From: Aureococcus anophagefferens
Lineage: Eukaryota; Sar; Pelagophyceae; Pelagomonadales; Pelagomonadaceae
NCBI RefSeq assembly: GCF_000186865.1
Contig: NW_008705604.1
Span: 147,396 to 175,983 of the forward strand
DNA: 28,588 nt
Direction: 5' to 3'
Under the pieces are notes generated by a model. That model did no database searches. It was not told where the DNA came from and saw only the letters and a program-made list of their open reading frames with translations. The first letter of the stretch is position 1. Each line of letters begins with the position of its first letter. Below are positions 19,437-28,578 of this stretch, piece after piece. The position numbers were made by a program, and so were the translations under genes.

Positions 19437-22400
19437 TTACATGTCTTCAAGTTTTAGCCGCGGTGTGACGTTCATACTCTGAAGCTCTGCGCATATCAGT
19501 TCTTTTCAAGGATGATCCCTGTGACACTCAGCACCTTGAAATAGAAGTTTGCAGGCGTAGGGGATACAAATGCGAGCCATCTGTTCGTTTGACCGGCAGT
19601 TCTGACACCAGCTCGTAAATGTGCTATCGATTCGCTCCGTGTTTTGCGCCTGAATTCGTGGACTTTCATGAAAACATCACAAAAAGGCCCCTTAGACTCG
19701 GCAGTAGTAGAACTGTTGAATATCCAAGCAGACCACATCCCTCGCAGACATGCACATCAAATTGATCAGACGAAATCATTAGTCTTTCTGTTATCAAGTT
19801 TGCTGCACCATATGAAATCAAACAGTCGCGCTCCATCTCACCTAGTCGTTGGCGGTACATTTCACGGTGTGAGCTGCGACACTTGCACTCACCAAGGCGA
19901 AGACCACCATCACGAGAACGCCTGCGAGAAAAACTCGAAGAAAACTCAAGACATAACACGGATTCACCCTTCCGTGGGTTGTCGCGTGAGCCTGTGAATT
20001 TGAGTGTGCAATTCATTATAAACGGTGTCGGCTAGTCACTCTTCTCCTTTTTCTAAGAAGTGCTAGCGCGATTGACACTGCAGTATTCTGTGCTCGAGGA
20101 CCGCGCCTGTGTTATCATTTGCTTAGTTTATAACGAGAATTGTATCGTCCCGGCACCGCGTTGTGCGCGCGAGCGTGCATCTTGTCCATTACCATGTGTT
20201 TCAGCTTTTGGTAAAAGACTGGGCCCATGAAAACATACACTCTCAGTGGCTCTCCTGAAATGCCAGAGTACAGCATGTCTTTCCCAATATAGGAGAACCC
20301 ATGTTTGAGGAGGGTACACGACGCTTCGCTATGGAAAATGTGCTTCAACTAATCCAAGAATTGGCTGAATAGGCAATTACCTAGCGCAATCCGCAGAGCC
20401 AGTTTTTTCACCAAAAGCAGTCCCGTATGCTTGACGGCCGGAGCACACACCACACTTGCCAGCAACCTGTTTTCAGGTAATTTGCCAGAAGAGTCATGAT
20501 TCTAACTGGATTCTAGCATGTCTAATGCAGGCAAGCGCTGGATTATAGACGAGCTCAATGATTTTTCCAACAGTCATTCGACTGGGGAACCCATGGGGAT
20601 TCATAATCACATCAGGACATACACCGGTATCGGAAAATGGCATATCCTCCTACATAAAACATGAGATGAGGCATTTCGTTTCGGGGTACCGTTGATTGTA
20701 ATTAGCACCTGTGATACAATTGCACCACAAACACCCTTTTGGCCATGGCGGCTTGCAAACCTGCAGGTTTTGATAGTTTCGAGACACATGCCAGGAATGA
20801 GCTCTGGTATATACTTATCTCCAACCTCTGGGCGCCGGCATTGCCTTACCATAACCTTGACAAGAAATTGATCTGTTTCATTGGCAGTTAGAAGAACGCG
20901 ATCCACAACACTCGGTGCGGGAGATTTGTAGCTGCAAATCATCACAGGATTAAAGATACGACAGAACAACACAAGTACGAACGTGCATGGCTGTGCTTTG
21001 TATGACATAGACGCAGTTTTGGTTAATGACCGTGCACGGCCAGTGCGGCCTGTTTGCATTGTTGCGTGGTGATTACTTACTGCAGAACAACAAACGCACT
21101 GACTCGACCTGGTAGCGCTGGTGTGAGTTCATCGCGATCTTCGACTGGCATCTCACGATTGATCATTATGGACTGGTCATGCAGCTTCTCACCGACACGA
21201 CAGATACCGTCATTATCAAGAGCGGAATAGCGCTTGTACCGTGCGTCATCAGCACCTTTGCAATTTAAGTGAGAGGCGAAGTGAGACAAACACATAACCT
21301 TGTAGGAATAGTTCTATTGATGGTGGGCCAGTCGTGCGATCGCAGGCCCCATTCGCATATCGCCTGATTGAGACTTGGTGCCGCTTGATCACAAGACATC
21401 GCATGAACCCTCTATCAAGTGATGCCCTGTTAAGTACTATTGCGTCTTCAATGTCATAGCCAGAGTAAGACATGACTGCTAGGGTTGCATTACATCCTCC
21501 CGGAAGAGCGTCAAAGTGAACAAGGTCAAGAACGCGGCTTTTCACCATGGGTTTCTGCGGATAGACGAGAGAATACAAGAGTGAGTCCATGCGTTCGTAC
21601 TGATTTGTTGCAACGGAGCCCATTGCTTGTTTCCCCATAGCACATTGATAAGTGTTTCGCGGTGACTGATTGTGATGTGGAAATGCAACTAGGCCGGACA
21701 CAATACCTAGAATTGTCACTGGGTCGATTTCGACATGTGTGTGGCGTGGTGTGAGTTCACGCTCGTCTAATGCAATGAAACAATTGTTCTCTTCATTGAC
21801 ATCGACGTATTCAATAATTCCTACCGTAGTAAGGTGGTCTAAAGTACCAACAGATTGCGTTGATGCATGAGATTGTAACCGATTAGGATCTCCATCGTTC
21901 TTTGATTGGCTATTGGAATTGGGATAAGTTTTTGCAAAGGCAGTTGCGAGTTGAGCCGCGGTTAATCGCGAATGTCCGTGCGTCGCAATTATCAATGGCC
22001 GGCACACACGTCCACCGTCGCAGGCGACGTAAATTGCCCGATGAACCGTGTGCGTGTAGACTGACACAAATTCGCCTATTCTCTTTGAACGTCTCATGCA
22101 TCGCAGTCCCCGTGCTAACTTGTGTGGTCTCCGACAGGCTCCAATTACAAGACCATTGAGGAAGACAAGATATGCGCCAGGATGCGAATTAAGTTCAGCA
22201 CCGTTTAGATAGCCCAGTTGTTCAACTCCCAAATCAAAGCATGAACGCTTTGTTTTCTCAACTTCCGCATCTGTTGTCACATGTGCAAGAAGTGCAAGAT
22301 TCTTTACGAGGCCGCAAGTCTCACCCTCGGGTGTGTCGGCGGGACAAAGCATGCCCCACTGGGAGAGTTGCAATGCACGGGGGCCTGATGTCTTGCGCGT

Positions 22401-23882
22401 CTTTTCAAACTGGGAATTCACGCGTGTCATCATACCAATGGCGGAAACGTACGATAGGCGTGATAAAACCTGGGTGACTCCTGCGCGATCCATTTTGAAT
22501 CGCTTCAGCACCCAATTTCCTGTGGATATAGCGTGAACAAAGCCTTGAGAGATAGTGTCAGTGCGCCAGACTGTTGATTTGACAATATCAAAGACAGCAG
22601 TGCGGTTTTGCTTTTGCAGGACAAGATCTGCTGACCGCTTGAGGTCGGCGTTGAAACGCTTGAAGAGGTCTTCAAATAGGAGGCTCAAAAGTTGACCGGC
22701 AAGCTCAAGCCGCTTATTCCCGTAATAGTCTTTGTCGTCTAACAGTGAATTGTCCAACGATGCCGCGAGCACACGCCTTGTAACATGACCAATATAGGTA
22801 CGTTTTGCTACAAAGTCATAGTCTTCTACCGGTACGTGGGAGAGAACAACATGGGCGAGAACTTCACGAGCCTCATCCTCTATAGAAACGGGCCGGCGTG
22901 AGTGAGGGAGGTACTGGGAGCGTGAGCCATCGACTGATTGCGCTTTTTGCTTGGCTCTGATCGCTTGCCCAACGTACTCGAGAGCCTGCTTCTGAGTCTT
23001 CACGTGAGCGGCGCACGGCTCTTCCATTGAATTCACAAAAATATCAGCGATCTTAAGGTCTGCAGATGAAACAAGTTCTGCAATCTCTTGGTCCGATTCC
23101 ATTCCCATTGCCTTGAGTATGACTACCACTGGTATATCGTCACCAAGGGTGTTGTGCTTGAGGTAGACTCGATGCCCATGTGTGGTTGGCTTGACAACGA
23201 TAGAGCATCTACTCTTGCGCTCGTGAGTCGAGCTTGTGATAGTTGCACACACAAATCCTTTTGCGTCGAGCTCGATAATCATTCGGTTTTTGGAGAGCTG
23301 TTCTTGCATCAATATGACTTTCTCAACACCCTTGACAACGAAATAACCTCCTGGATCGTGAGGACATTCTTTTAGTGCTTCAAGTTGCGACCATGATTTA
23401 TTGTGCAAAACGCATTGGCTCGATCGCAGCATAATTGGGATGCGTCCTATCGGAACCCTCTTTGTGGTCACGATTTGCGGTCCACGACGGTACCTCACAT
23501 CAACGAAGATCGGGGCGCTATAAGTACAATCCCGTAACCGACACTCAAAGGGTGTCGCCGCGGTGCTCGTGAAAGCATCCTCTTCGATGGAAGGTACCCC
23601 GACATAAACATCGGTATACGACAAATAAAAATTGGGGTCAACCTCTGAGCGCACTGTGTGATTTGGCTCCTACAATGATTGGATTTTTTATCATTTATTT
23701 GATCTGATCTCTTTTAGAACGCCGTCACGCTCTGCGGCGACAACTTTCTTTATCTCTGTCTCGATGAAGTAGTCAAAGGAAGCTATATGTTGGTTCATAA
23801 GTCTGAGGAAATGTGGAAGGAGTTGCCACTTGTTTTCGAGGTAGGGATTTTCCAAACGCCTGCTCATCGGAAGAGAATGCAT
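19437..23882 (-). CDS. POLR3B: RNA polymerase III second-largest subunit RPC2, 15 exons
   Basis: Catalytic-core subunit of Pol III (tRNA and 5S rRNA synthesis). Model on the minus strand: 23882-23721, 23669-21299, 21255-21109, 21049-20983, 20931-20815, 20760-20709, 20649-20551, 20466-20381, 20328-20167, 20106-20077, 19991-19968, 19921-19893, 19841-19714, 19649-19535, 19486-19437; 1212 aa against about 1130-1150 usual. Landmarks: [45 protein letters not shown] (Pol III type), [49 protein letters not shown] (metal-site region), [69 protein letters not shown], zinc site CEGC and CQNC, LLFQELQSMN. Small insertions: QNTA before LTRQ, and 11 residues in the zinc loop. ATG 23882 or 23867 both follow an in-frame stop. 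One intron (20107-20166) is GC-AG. Confidence 0.92.
20107..20166 (-). other. GC-AG intron of RPC2
   Basis: 60 bp, GCACAA to AACACAG before G. Removal joins KMHARA to RGPRA, among the most conserved strings of the subunit, with no GT donor in the required phase. Confidence 0.75.
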
Positions 23883-24199
23883 TGAGATCGCAGATTACTC
23901 TCGCAGGGACCATGTTCTGAACATGATTTATGCTGTACAAGCAAGGGCCCGGAAATCGCGAGGGCCCTGAAACTTGAAGGCGTCGATAGCGACTCCGACA
24001 TTTTACAACGGCGTCGTCCTTGGGACGCTGTGGCCTGCGAAAGACACGGAAAGTTGCAGTCAGCATACTCCGACGACCCCACCGAACCACCGGGGGAGAG
24101 ACCGCGCTATGGCAAACCTCCAAAGGACGCCCTGGGGGTGTGGCTCAAGGTGGAAAGCAAACGAGCTCGCTGTGCCGGTAGCCGCGCCGGCGCAGAGAC

Positions 24200-24298
24200 G
24201 GCCTCCCCGGGGTGTGCCGGCACAGTCGAATCCGGCTTGTGCCGGCACATTCCGGTGTGCCGGCACACCGCGCGCGGTCCGCGGAAACGCGTCTATGC
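24200..24298 (+). repeat. Repeat module P, copy 2, left part, with GTGCCGGCAC palindromes
   Basis: 24226-24298 is the reverse complement of about 1298-1354 with a few changes and extends beyond it. It ends in GTCTATGC, which is the target site of the inserted hAT-type element; the rest of the module resumes at 24658. Confidence 0.85.
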
Positions 24299-24649
24299 CA
24301 GTGTGGGAAACAACGTACGCCTAGGCGCGCCCACTCGAATTAAATAATTAATATTTAATTATTGTTTCCCGCCGGCGGCGGGCGGGACGTGTACTACACC
24401 TCCTGAAAATCGGCCGCGCGTGCGGCCAAGCCGCAGGGCCAGAGGCAAAATTGGCGAATTATGGCCACGCCGAAGATGGTAAGGCAAGTTTGCGCGCTAA
24501 CCGTATTCATCAAGGAAGTTTGAGAGTGCGGGTCGCTGGTTCGGGTCGGCAAGCGTGTAGCGTATCTTCAAGTTGCTGTGCAATGTTTACTTTTTTGTTG
24601 AAGATATAAATACCAGGTAATTGTTGGAGCGACTTTGTTTCCCACACTG
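24299..24649. mobile_element. Non-autonomous hAT-type element 1 (351 bp)
   Basis: Ends are CAGTGTGGGAAACAA at 24299-24313 and its exact reverse complement at 24635-24649. The element is flanked by GTCTATGC at 24291-24298 and 24650-24657, a perfect 8-bp target duplication. An 8-bp duplication with CAGTG-type ends is characteristic of hAT transposons. The related uninterrupted module at 1236-1354 carries only one copy of the target (as GTCTGTGC), confirming the boundaries. There is no transposase inside. The first 110 bp match element 2. Confidence 0.92.
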
Positions 24650-24657
24650 GTCTATGC

Positions 24658-24722
24658 AAGTTTGGAGCTATAAAAGTAGCGAGTTAGAGGCTAGTTACTT
24701 CTTCTGCGCGGGGCCCCCGGTT
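24658..24722 (+). repeat. Repeat module P, copy 2, right part
   Basis: Reverse complement of 1236-1298. Carries GCTATAAAAG at about 24667 on the plus strand and overlaps the last codons of the lysine-rich minus-strand exon. Confidence 0.85.
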
Positions 24723-24958
24723 TGCGCGATTTTGCGCTTCTTTGCGGGCTTCTTTTGCGCAGGTGCGTCGTAGGTTTCGGTGAGGAGGACCCAGTCTATC
24801 AGGTATTTCTTCCCGTCGGAGAGGTCCACGTTCCTCTTGTCTTTCGGGCCCCACTTGACCTCGGCAATCATATGTCTGTCTTTCTTTCTTCTTGCGACTT
24901 TTTTGGTGATAGACATCACAGCGGACCATTCATATCCAACCAGTGTGTCGTTAGCATG
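24695..24958 (-). CDS. Lysine-rich protein C-terminal exon, unrecognised
   Basis: Open on the minus strand from a possible acceptor (CCCTTTAG|C, 24959) to TAA at 24697-24695. Reading from the acceptor it begins HANDTLVGYEWSAVMSITKK; the first ATG is at 24919 (74 aa). The body has AEVKWGPKDKRNV and KKYLIDWVLLTETYD, and the C-terminus is basic (KKPAKKRKIA, then AQKK). Composition looks like a real protein end, perhaps with a nuclear-localisation tail, but I do not recognise it. The last codons are duplicated in repeat P at 1236-1257, so this may be the tail of a mobile-element gene. hAT-type elements lie on both sides, the second 40 bp upstream. Confidence 0.4.
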   Translation of the reverse strand, partial: HANDTLVGYEWSAVMSITKKVARRKKDRHMIAEVKWGPKDKRNVDLSDGKKYLIDWVLLTETYDAPAQKKPAKKRKIAQTGGPAQKK

Positions 24959-24998
24959 CTAAAGGGAAGGGCAGGTTTTGAGGGAGGTTTGGGAGGGG

Positions 24999-25369
24999 CA
25001 GTGCCAAAAACAACGTACGCCTAGGCCGGCCCACTCGAATTAAATAAATAATAATTATTTATTGTTTCCCGCCGGCGGCGGGCGGGACGTGTACTACACC
25101 TCCTGAGAATTTGCCGCGCGTGCGCGCGCACGCGGGTCTAGCGCGGGCTGAAAGTCAACTTTTCGCGAAAAACGATCCTCACGCCCGAGTGTCTCAAAAT
25201 GTACGAAGGTACCGCACTCACAACGCCAGTCTCGGCGAAATGACCCCACTTTCAAGCGGTTTACGACCCCCTAACTTCAACTTGTATGTTGAGCTTGGCA
25301 ACTTTTTGTGTTGAACTTCAAGATACAAACCCCCAGGCCTTTCGTTTCAAGGGTTTGTTTTTGGCACTG
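24999..25369. mobile_element. Non-autonomous hAT-type element 2 (371 bp)
   Basis: Ends are CAGTGCCAAAAACAA at 24999-25013 and its exact reverse complement at 25355-25369. Flanks are GGGAGGGG at 24991-24998 and 25370-25377, a perfect 8-bp target duplication. The left 110 bp, including CAACGTACGCCTAGG and CCCGCCGGCGGCGGGCGGG, match element 1, while the right halves differ. The element has its own version of the terminal repeat, with the same CAGTG start and AACAA end. Confidence 0.92.
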
Positions 25370-25377
25370 GGGAGGGG

Positions 25378-25654
25378 CACCCCTGCCCCTTAGTTTACTA
25401 TCTCGCTACAGGGGGGGCGGCTAATAGTACGACCCGGAAGCGGAACTGGCTGAGTGTATTAAGGAACGGAGGAGGTACGAGCAGGATGCGCAAGGAGCAC
25501 AGTGGGGAAAGGTGAATTGGGCTATTGAGGTGTAACCCACGAAGGAACGAAGGCGTGCGCGATGTTCACGAGGCCCCAGAGGTGCGCACATGTCTATTGC
25601 CGCTAAAACCAGTCGTCACAAAGGGCGCGCGCGTTTTAAGTCCAAATGGCACTT
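25378..25654. other. Short intergenic stretch
   Basis: Only a short segment shared with 27988-28007 (TTAGTTTACTATCTCG then (C/T)TACA, at about 25391) is recognisable. No gene seen. Confidence 0.4.
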
Positions 25655-26110
25655 CTATATAGCCAGCATCATGATGGTGCTATGTGCCGCCCTCGGAAAT
25701 GATGGAAGATCGAATCCCTCATCCGAGGTGGGATCATGGAACTCACTGGCAAGTGCGGTTGGGTCAGAGTCTTTGGGTCCAATCAAAAGTTTTAAGTGCA
25801 GCGTCACAGCGCATTTAGCACACTTATCAGTAGGAATTTCGACAGACACTGTCGGTGTCTTGGTGTTCGCCTGCATTGAACTGAAGTCATTTGCTGTGAC
25901 ATGGGCGCCTGTGTGTAGAGACACGAACCCGCAAAACACGGCAATTGCAAATGGGTCTTGGAACAACAGTACTGTGCAGACCCCCAATGAACTGCAATGA
26001 TTACTCTGGAGACTAATCCTCCTGCCTTGTTCGATGAATGAAAGCGGATAGGAACTCGTCTCAAGGCCTATGATGAAGCAACTTCTGCAAGAACGTAACG
26101 TCATGCGCAT
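25655..26110 (-). CDS. Possible further exon of the cysteine-rich gene
   Basis: Minus-strand frame of 151 codons directly downstream of the cysteine-rich gene. It contains GVCTVLLFQDPFAIAVFCGF, DKCAKCAVTLHLKLLIG and FHDPTSDEGFDLPSFP. Cysteine content and alternating hydrophobics resemble the neighbour, so it may be its next exon after an intron near 26110-26160. The plus strand here is also open (25590-26000, 136 codons from an ATG, with a hydrophobic FYIASIMMVLCAAL near its start). I prefer the minus strand because of its neighbour, but only weakly. Confidence 0.3.
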   Translation of the reverse strand: MRMTLRSCRSCFIIGLETSSYPLSFIEQGRRISLQSNHCSSLGVCTVLLFQDPFAIAVFCGFVSLHTGAHVTANDFSSMQANTKTPTVSVEIPTDKCAKCAVTLHLKLLIGPKDSDPTALASEFHDPTSDEGFDLPSFPRAAHSTIMMLAI

Positions 26111-26152
26111 CTCCCAAAATCATGAGTGAAACAACGTTACCCGCGCGGATCG

Positions 26153-27694
26153 CTAGCCAAGGTCTTGCACACATGACGCAAAATTAAAGTTATCGACGAG
26201 GACCTGGATTGTCATTTTATGTCTTGCCGTGTGTCGCCGAGCCTCCAAATCGAGCAGACCTTTTAGGAGGCTCATCTTCGGACTTCTCGCCCCCCCCCCC
26301 CCCTGCAAATCCGCTGGTCGAAGTGCGATGACAAACCTAGAATACCCTTGAATAATTTGTGGACGACTATGGAACGCGGCTCGGAACGCATATCGGAGCA
26401 TGAAATCACTATGTCTGGGGTCAACTCCACCACGAGGGCTTCGCAAAATATTCGTGAGCTTTAATCTTCTTTTAACGCTTCCACACTCACTTATTTGCGT
26501 ACAGTGCTCCCCAAATTGAATGTGATGATCGGTCAGTACTCTGCGTATCCTGCGAACCAGCACCTCACGGCTGGGGACCCTCTTTGTTTTGCCCGTATCC
26601 ACTCCGGCGAGTAAAACTGCTAGTCCTAGTCTGCGTGTATCATTGGCAGGTAGGCTCAAAGTGCGGCGGTAGCAATGACATGCTGCCGTGCATTTCTCAA
26701 TCGTGTGATATTCTGATGAACAGTCAAAAGCCAGTCTATCAGAAAGAAGTCGTATAGTGCAGTCACTACCGGTACACACATAGTTTTGTTCTAAACAATT
26801 GTCTAATTCTCGAACGCCGAAGTCTTCGAGTTCCAAAACCAGTCCATCAGACGAAAAGGATCGTATTTCCGCTGTGGCAGTGTTTCGTTGCAACGCTGTG
26901 AGTTTCGCTGACGACACAGTGAAGAAAGAATGTGATTCCATGCCCCCAAGGGTTTTGGCGACCCTTGCTGGATACATGACACCGACCGCCGGATCTTGCT
27001 GGATACATGATTTGATGACATGACCAGGCTCCCTAGGCAAGTCCATCAAGACCCACATTCCCGGAGAGTCAATCGTGATGTTATCCAAATGTAACGTCGC
27101 AGCACATTCATACTCACCACACTCCGGAACTTGAACACCCGCGATCCACATATCTGTGTAGCCCCCGAAGCATTGCCGTGGAAAGCTCCGTGACCAGCCA
27201 AAGCCGACAACCTGAAGGAGCATTTTCCAGTTACCTTTGACTAGATTTCCAAACTTGTCCGTCGTGCACGCCACAGCATGATGGTCCAAGCGTTGGAACT
27301 TGCGGGGAGCTCGAGGGGATGGTCCCAGCTTTAAATGTCCAGGATGTCCTGGAATTACAGCGATAAGCTCTGAGTAGTTGCACGAGCACAGTGCACCACC
27401 TGCCGAGCAGTTCAATGACGGCACGAAGTCTGTCCGCAGCCAGCAAGGCCCGGCGCACAATAACTGAGGTGCTCCCAACTCCATGAAGATCGCCGATCCT
27501 CGCTCAAGTTGCCCAACGGAGGTCGTGTTCTGCTCATGCGAGTCGGGGCCAACGATTGATAACCCAATATCACCTTTCAGTCGCGGATCGTGAGTGCTTA
27601 CTAGCAGATATTCCAATCTCTCCCCAGCAACCATCCGGGCATCTAAGCGCGGGTGCAGGGACAATGACGCAGCCCTCGTCGTAAAGGGCGACAT
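26153..27694 (-). CDS. Cysteine-rich hypothetical protein, probably incomplete
   Basis: A 513-codon frame from ATG 27694 to TAG 26153, the longest uninterrupted unknown frame in the window. About 20 cysteines occur, often in close pairs (CAGPC, LCSC, ECGEYEC, CTAACHC), with several N-x-S/T sites (NTT, NCS, NYS, NIT, NDT). This suggests a secreted or extracellular, disulfide-bonded protein. No signal peptide follows the ATG, and the frame is open upstream to about 27752, so a 5' exon is likely missing. A possible start is ATG 27806 in another frame. A run of 14 G (plus strand C14, 26290-26303) encodes four glycines and could hide a frameshift. An arginine-rich stretch (KRVPSREVLVRRIRRVL) sits near residue 370. 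I do not recognise the family. Confidence 0.5.
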   Translation of the reverse strand: MSPFTTRAASLSLHPRLDARMVAGERLEYLLVSTHDPRLKGDIGLSIVGPDSHEQNTTSVGQLERGSAIFMELGAPQLLCAGPCWLRTDFVPSLNCSAGGALCSCNYSELIAVIPGHPGHLKLGPSPRAPRKFQRLDHHAVACTTDKFGNLVKGNWKMLLQVVGFGWSRSFPRQCFGGYTDMWIAGVQVPECGEYECAATLHLDNITIDSPGMWVLMDLPREPGHVIKSCIQQDPAVGVMYPARVAKTLGGMESHSFFTVSSAKLTALQRNTATAEIRSFSSDGLVLELEDFGVRELDNCLEQNYVCTGSDCTIRLLSDRLAFDCSSEYHTIEKCTAACHCYRRTLSLPANDTRRLGLAVLLAGVDTGKTKRVPSREVLVRRIRRVLTDHHIQFGEHCTQISECGSVKRRLKLTNILRSPRGGVDPRHSDFMLRYAFRAAFHSRPQIIQGYSRFVIALRPADLQGGGGARSPKMSLLKGLLDLEARRHTARHKMTIQVLVDNFNFASCVQDLG

Positions 27695-28013
27695 TACATG
27701 CCGATAGTTGTCGGTTGCTTGAGGATTAGAGCTGATGAAGTCGACGGAGGCGGGGGGGCTTGGGGTTCCTCAACGCAGACATCAGCTGTTGTTTGGGGAT
27801 GCTCATTCTCCTGCCTTTAGATAGATACACGTAGAGAGATAGAGAGATCTTGAACTGCATCTTGATGTTGCAATGCACTTTACCCCTACTGCGCATCCTA
27901 CTAGCTTCCCTGCCCTTCCTTACTTCATTCTAATCCAGCTTTAAGTCTTATAGACAGCGATAACCCTACATCAACTTGACGTTCAAGTTAGTTTACTATC
28001 TCGTTACATCCAC
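27695..28013. other. Region upstream of the cysteine-rich gene
   Basis: No gene recognised. It contains a short repeat shared with about 25391 (TAGTTTACTATCTCG at 27989) and an A/G-rich GATAGAGAGAT stretch. Confidence 0.4.
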
Positions 28014-28296
28014 AAGAAGACTTTCCTGGGCGCGCTACAGGCGCACAATAATAGAAGAGGATGTCCGCGACGGCCGTTTGCTCGTCTCTCTCCTCTGTAT
28101 CCTGAATATCCTGGCTGATATATGCTGGCGGCTATATGTGCAGGTGATATAGCCGCCAGGATATATCAGCCAGGATATTCAGGAGACAGAGGAGAGAAAC
28201 AGAAGATATATCTCGTACTCGAGTACGAATGATCGTCTGTCGCTGACATCCTCTTCTATTATTGTGCGCCTGAGCGCACCCCAGGAAAATCTTCTT
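28014..28296. mobile_element. Foldback element with 52-bp inverted ends and a nested hairpin
   Basis: 28014-28065 and 28245-28296 are inverted repeats of about 52 bp with a few differences (shared core GGCGCACAATAATAGAAGAG). Inside, 28088-28137 pairs with 28147-28196 over 50 bp with two mismatches and a 9-nt loop. A further palindrome CGTACTCGAGTACG lies at 28214-28227. No target duplication was found. It is consistent with a foldback or MITE element; transcription would give an almost fully paired RNA. Confidence 0.85.
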
Positions 28297-28317
28297 TTTT
28301 TTGGGGGGGGTGGATAA

Positions 28318-28578
28318 ATGTCAGGGAATCAGGCGGCGGGCGTGCCGCCGACAGGAGGGTCTAATGCCCTGGCGCCGGGCATAGTCGCGGGCGAGACGGG
28401 CCCGGCCGCGGCGCTCGGCGCGGCGGCAGCTGGAGGGGGGGACGAATCCTCCGAAGAGGAGTCCGCCCCGGCATCCCCGGCAGCGCCCGTGGCGCAGCCA
28501 AGGATGATAATAGCGGCTTCGCCGGGCATGGAGGAAGGACAGGAGGTATTCGAGAGCAAGGACAAAAACAAACTCTGA
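28318..28578 (+). CDS. Small disordered acidic/alanine-rich reading frame
   Basis: 86 codons from ATG 28318 to TGA. Rich in Ala, Gly and Pro with an acidic patch DESSEEES, then PRMIIAASPGMEEG and a charged end KDKNKL. Codon third positions are GC-rich, unlike the conserved genes. It could be the disordered N-terminus of a larger protein continuing by splicing past the window edge, or a mobile-element gene start. The antisense strand is also open, so coding is unproven. It begins 21 bp after the foldback element and a G-tract. Confidence 0.35.
   Translation: MSGNQAAGVPPTGGSNALAPGIVAGETGPAAALGAAAAGGGDESSEEESAPASPAAPVAQPRMIIAASPGMEEGQEVFESKDKNKL

Larger units (their letters stand above)
23883..24694. 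other. Region upstream of RPC2
   Basis: The RPC2 upstream region (23883-24150) has a weak CATAAAT near 23928 and otherwise nothing recognisable. It is followed by palindrome-bearing repeat P, which is split by a hAT-type element. Confidence 0.5.

Noticed and set aside
24136..24160. Relict dinoflagellate spliced-leader sequence (TGGCTCAAG followed by GT)
   Set aside because: Only the last 9-11 bases match the leader, the rest does not, and the segment aligns with dispersed repeat X.
25655..27694. HAP2/GCS1 gamete fusogen for the cysteine-rich gene
   Set aside because: A CTVLLF...F...T stretch loosely resembles its third domain, but the signature cysteine region and transmembrane end are not visible; not enough to name it.
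28318..28578. Retrotransposon gag start
   Set aside because: Composition is compatible, but there is no zinc knuckle, LTR or polymerase frame in the window to support it.
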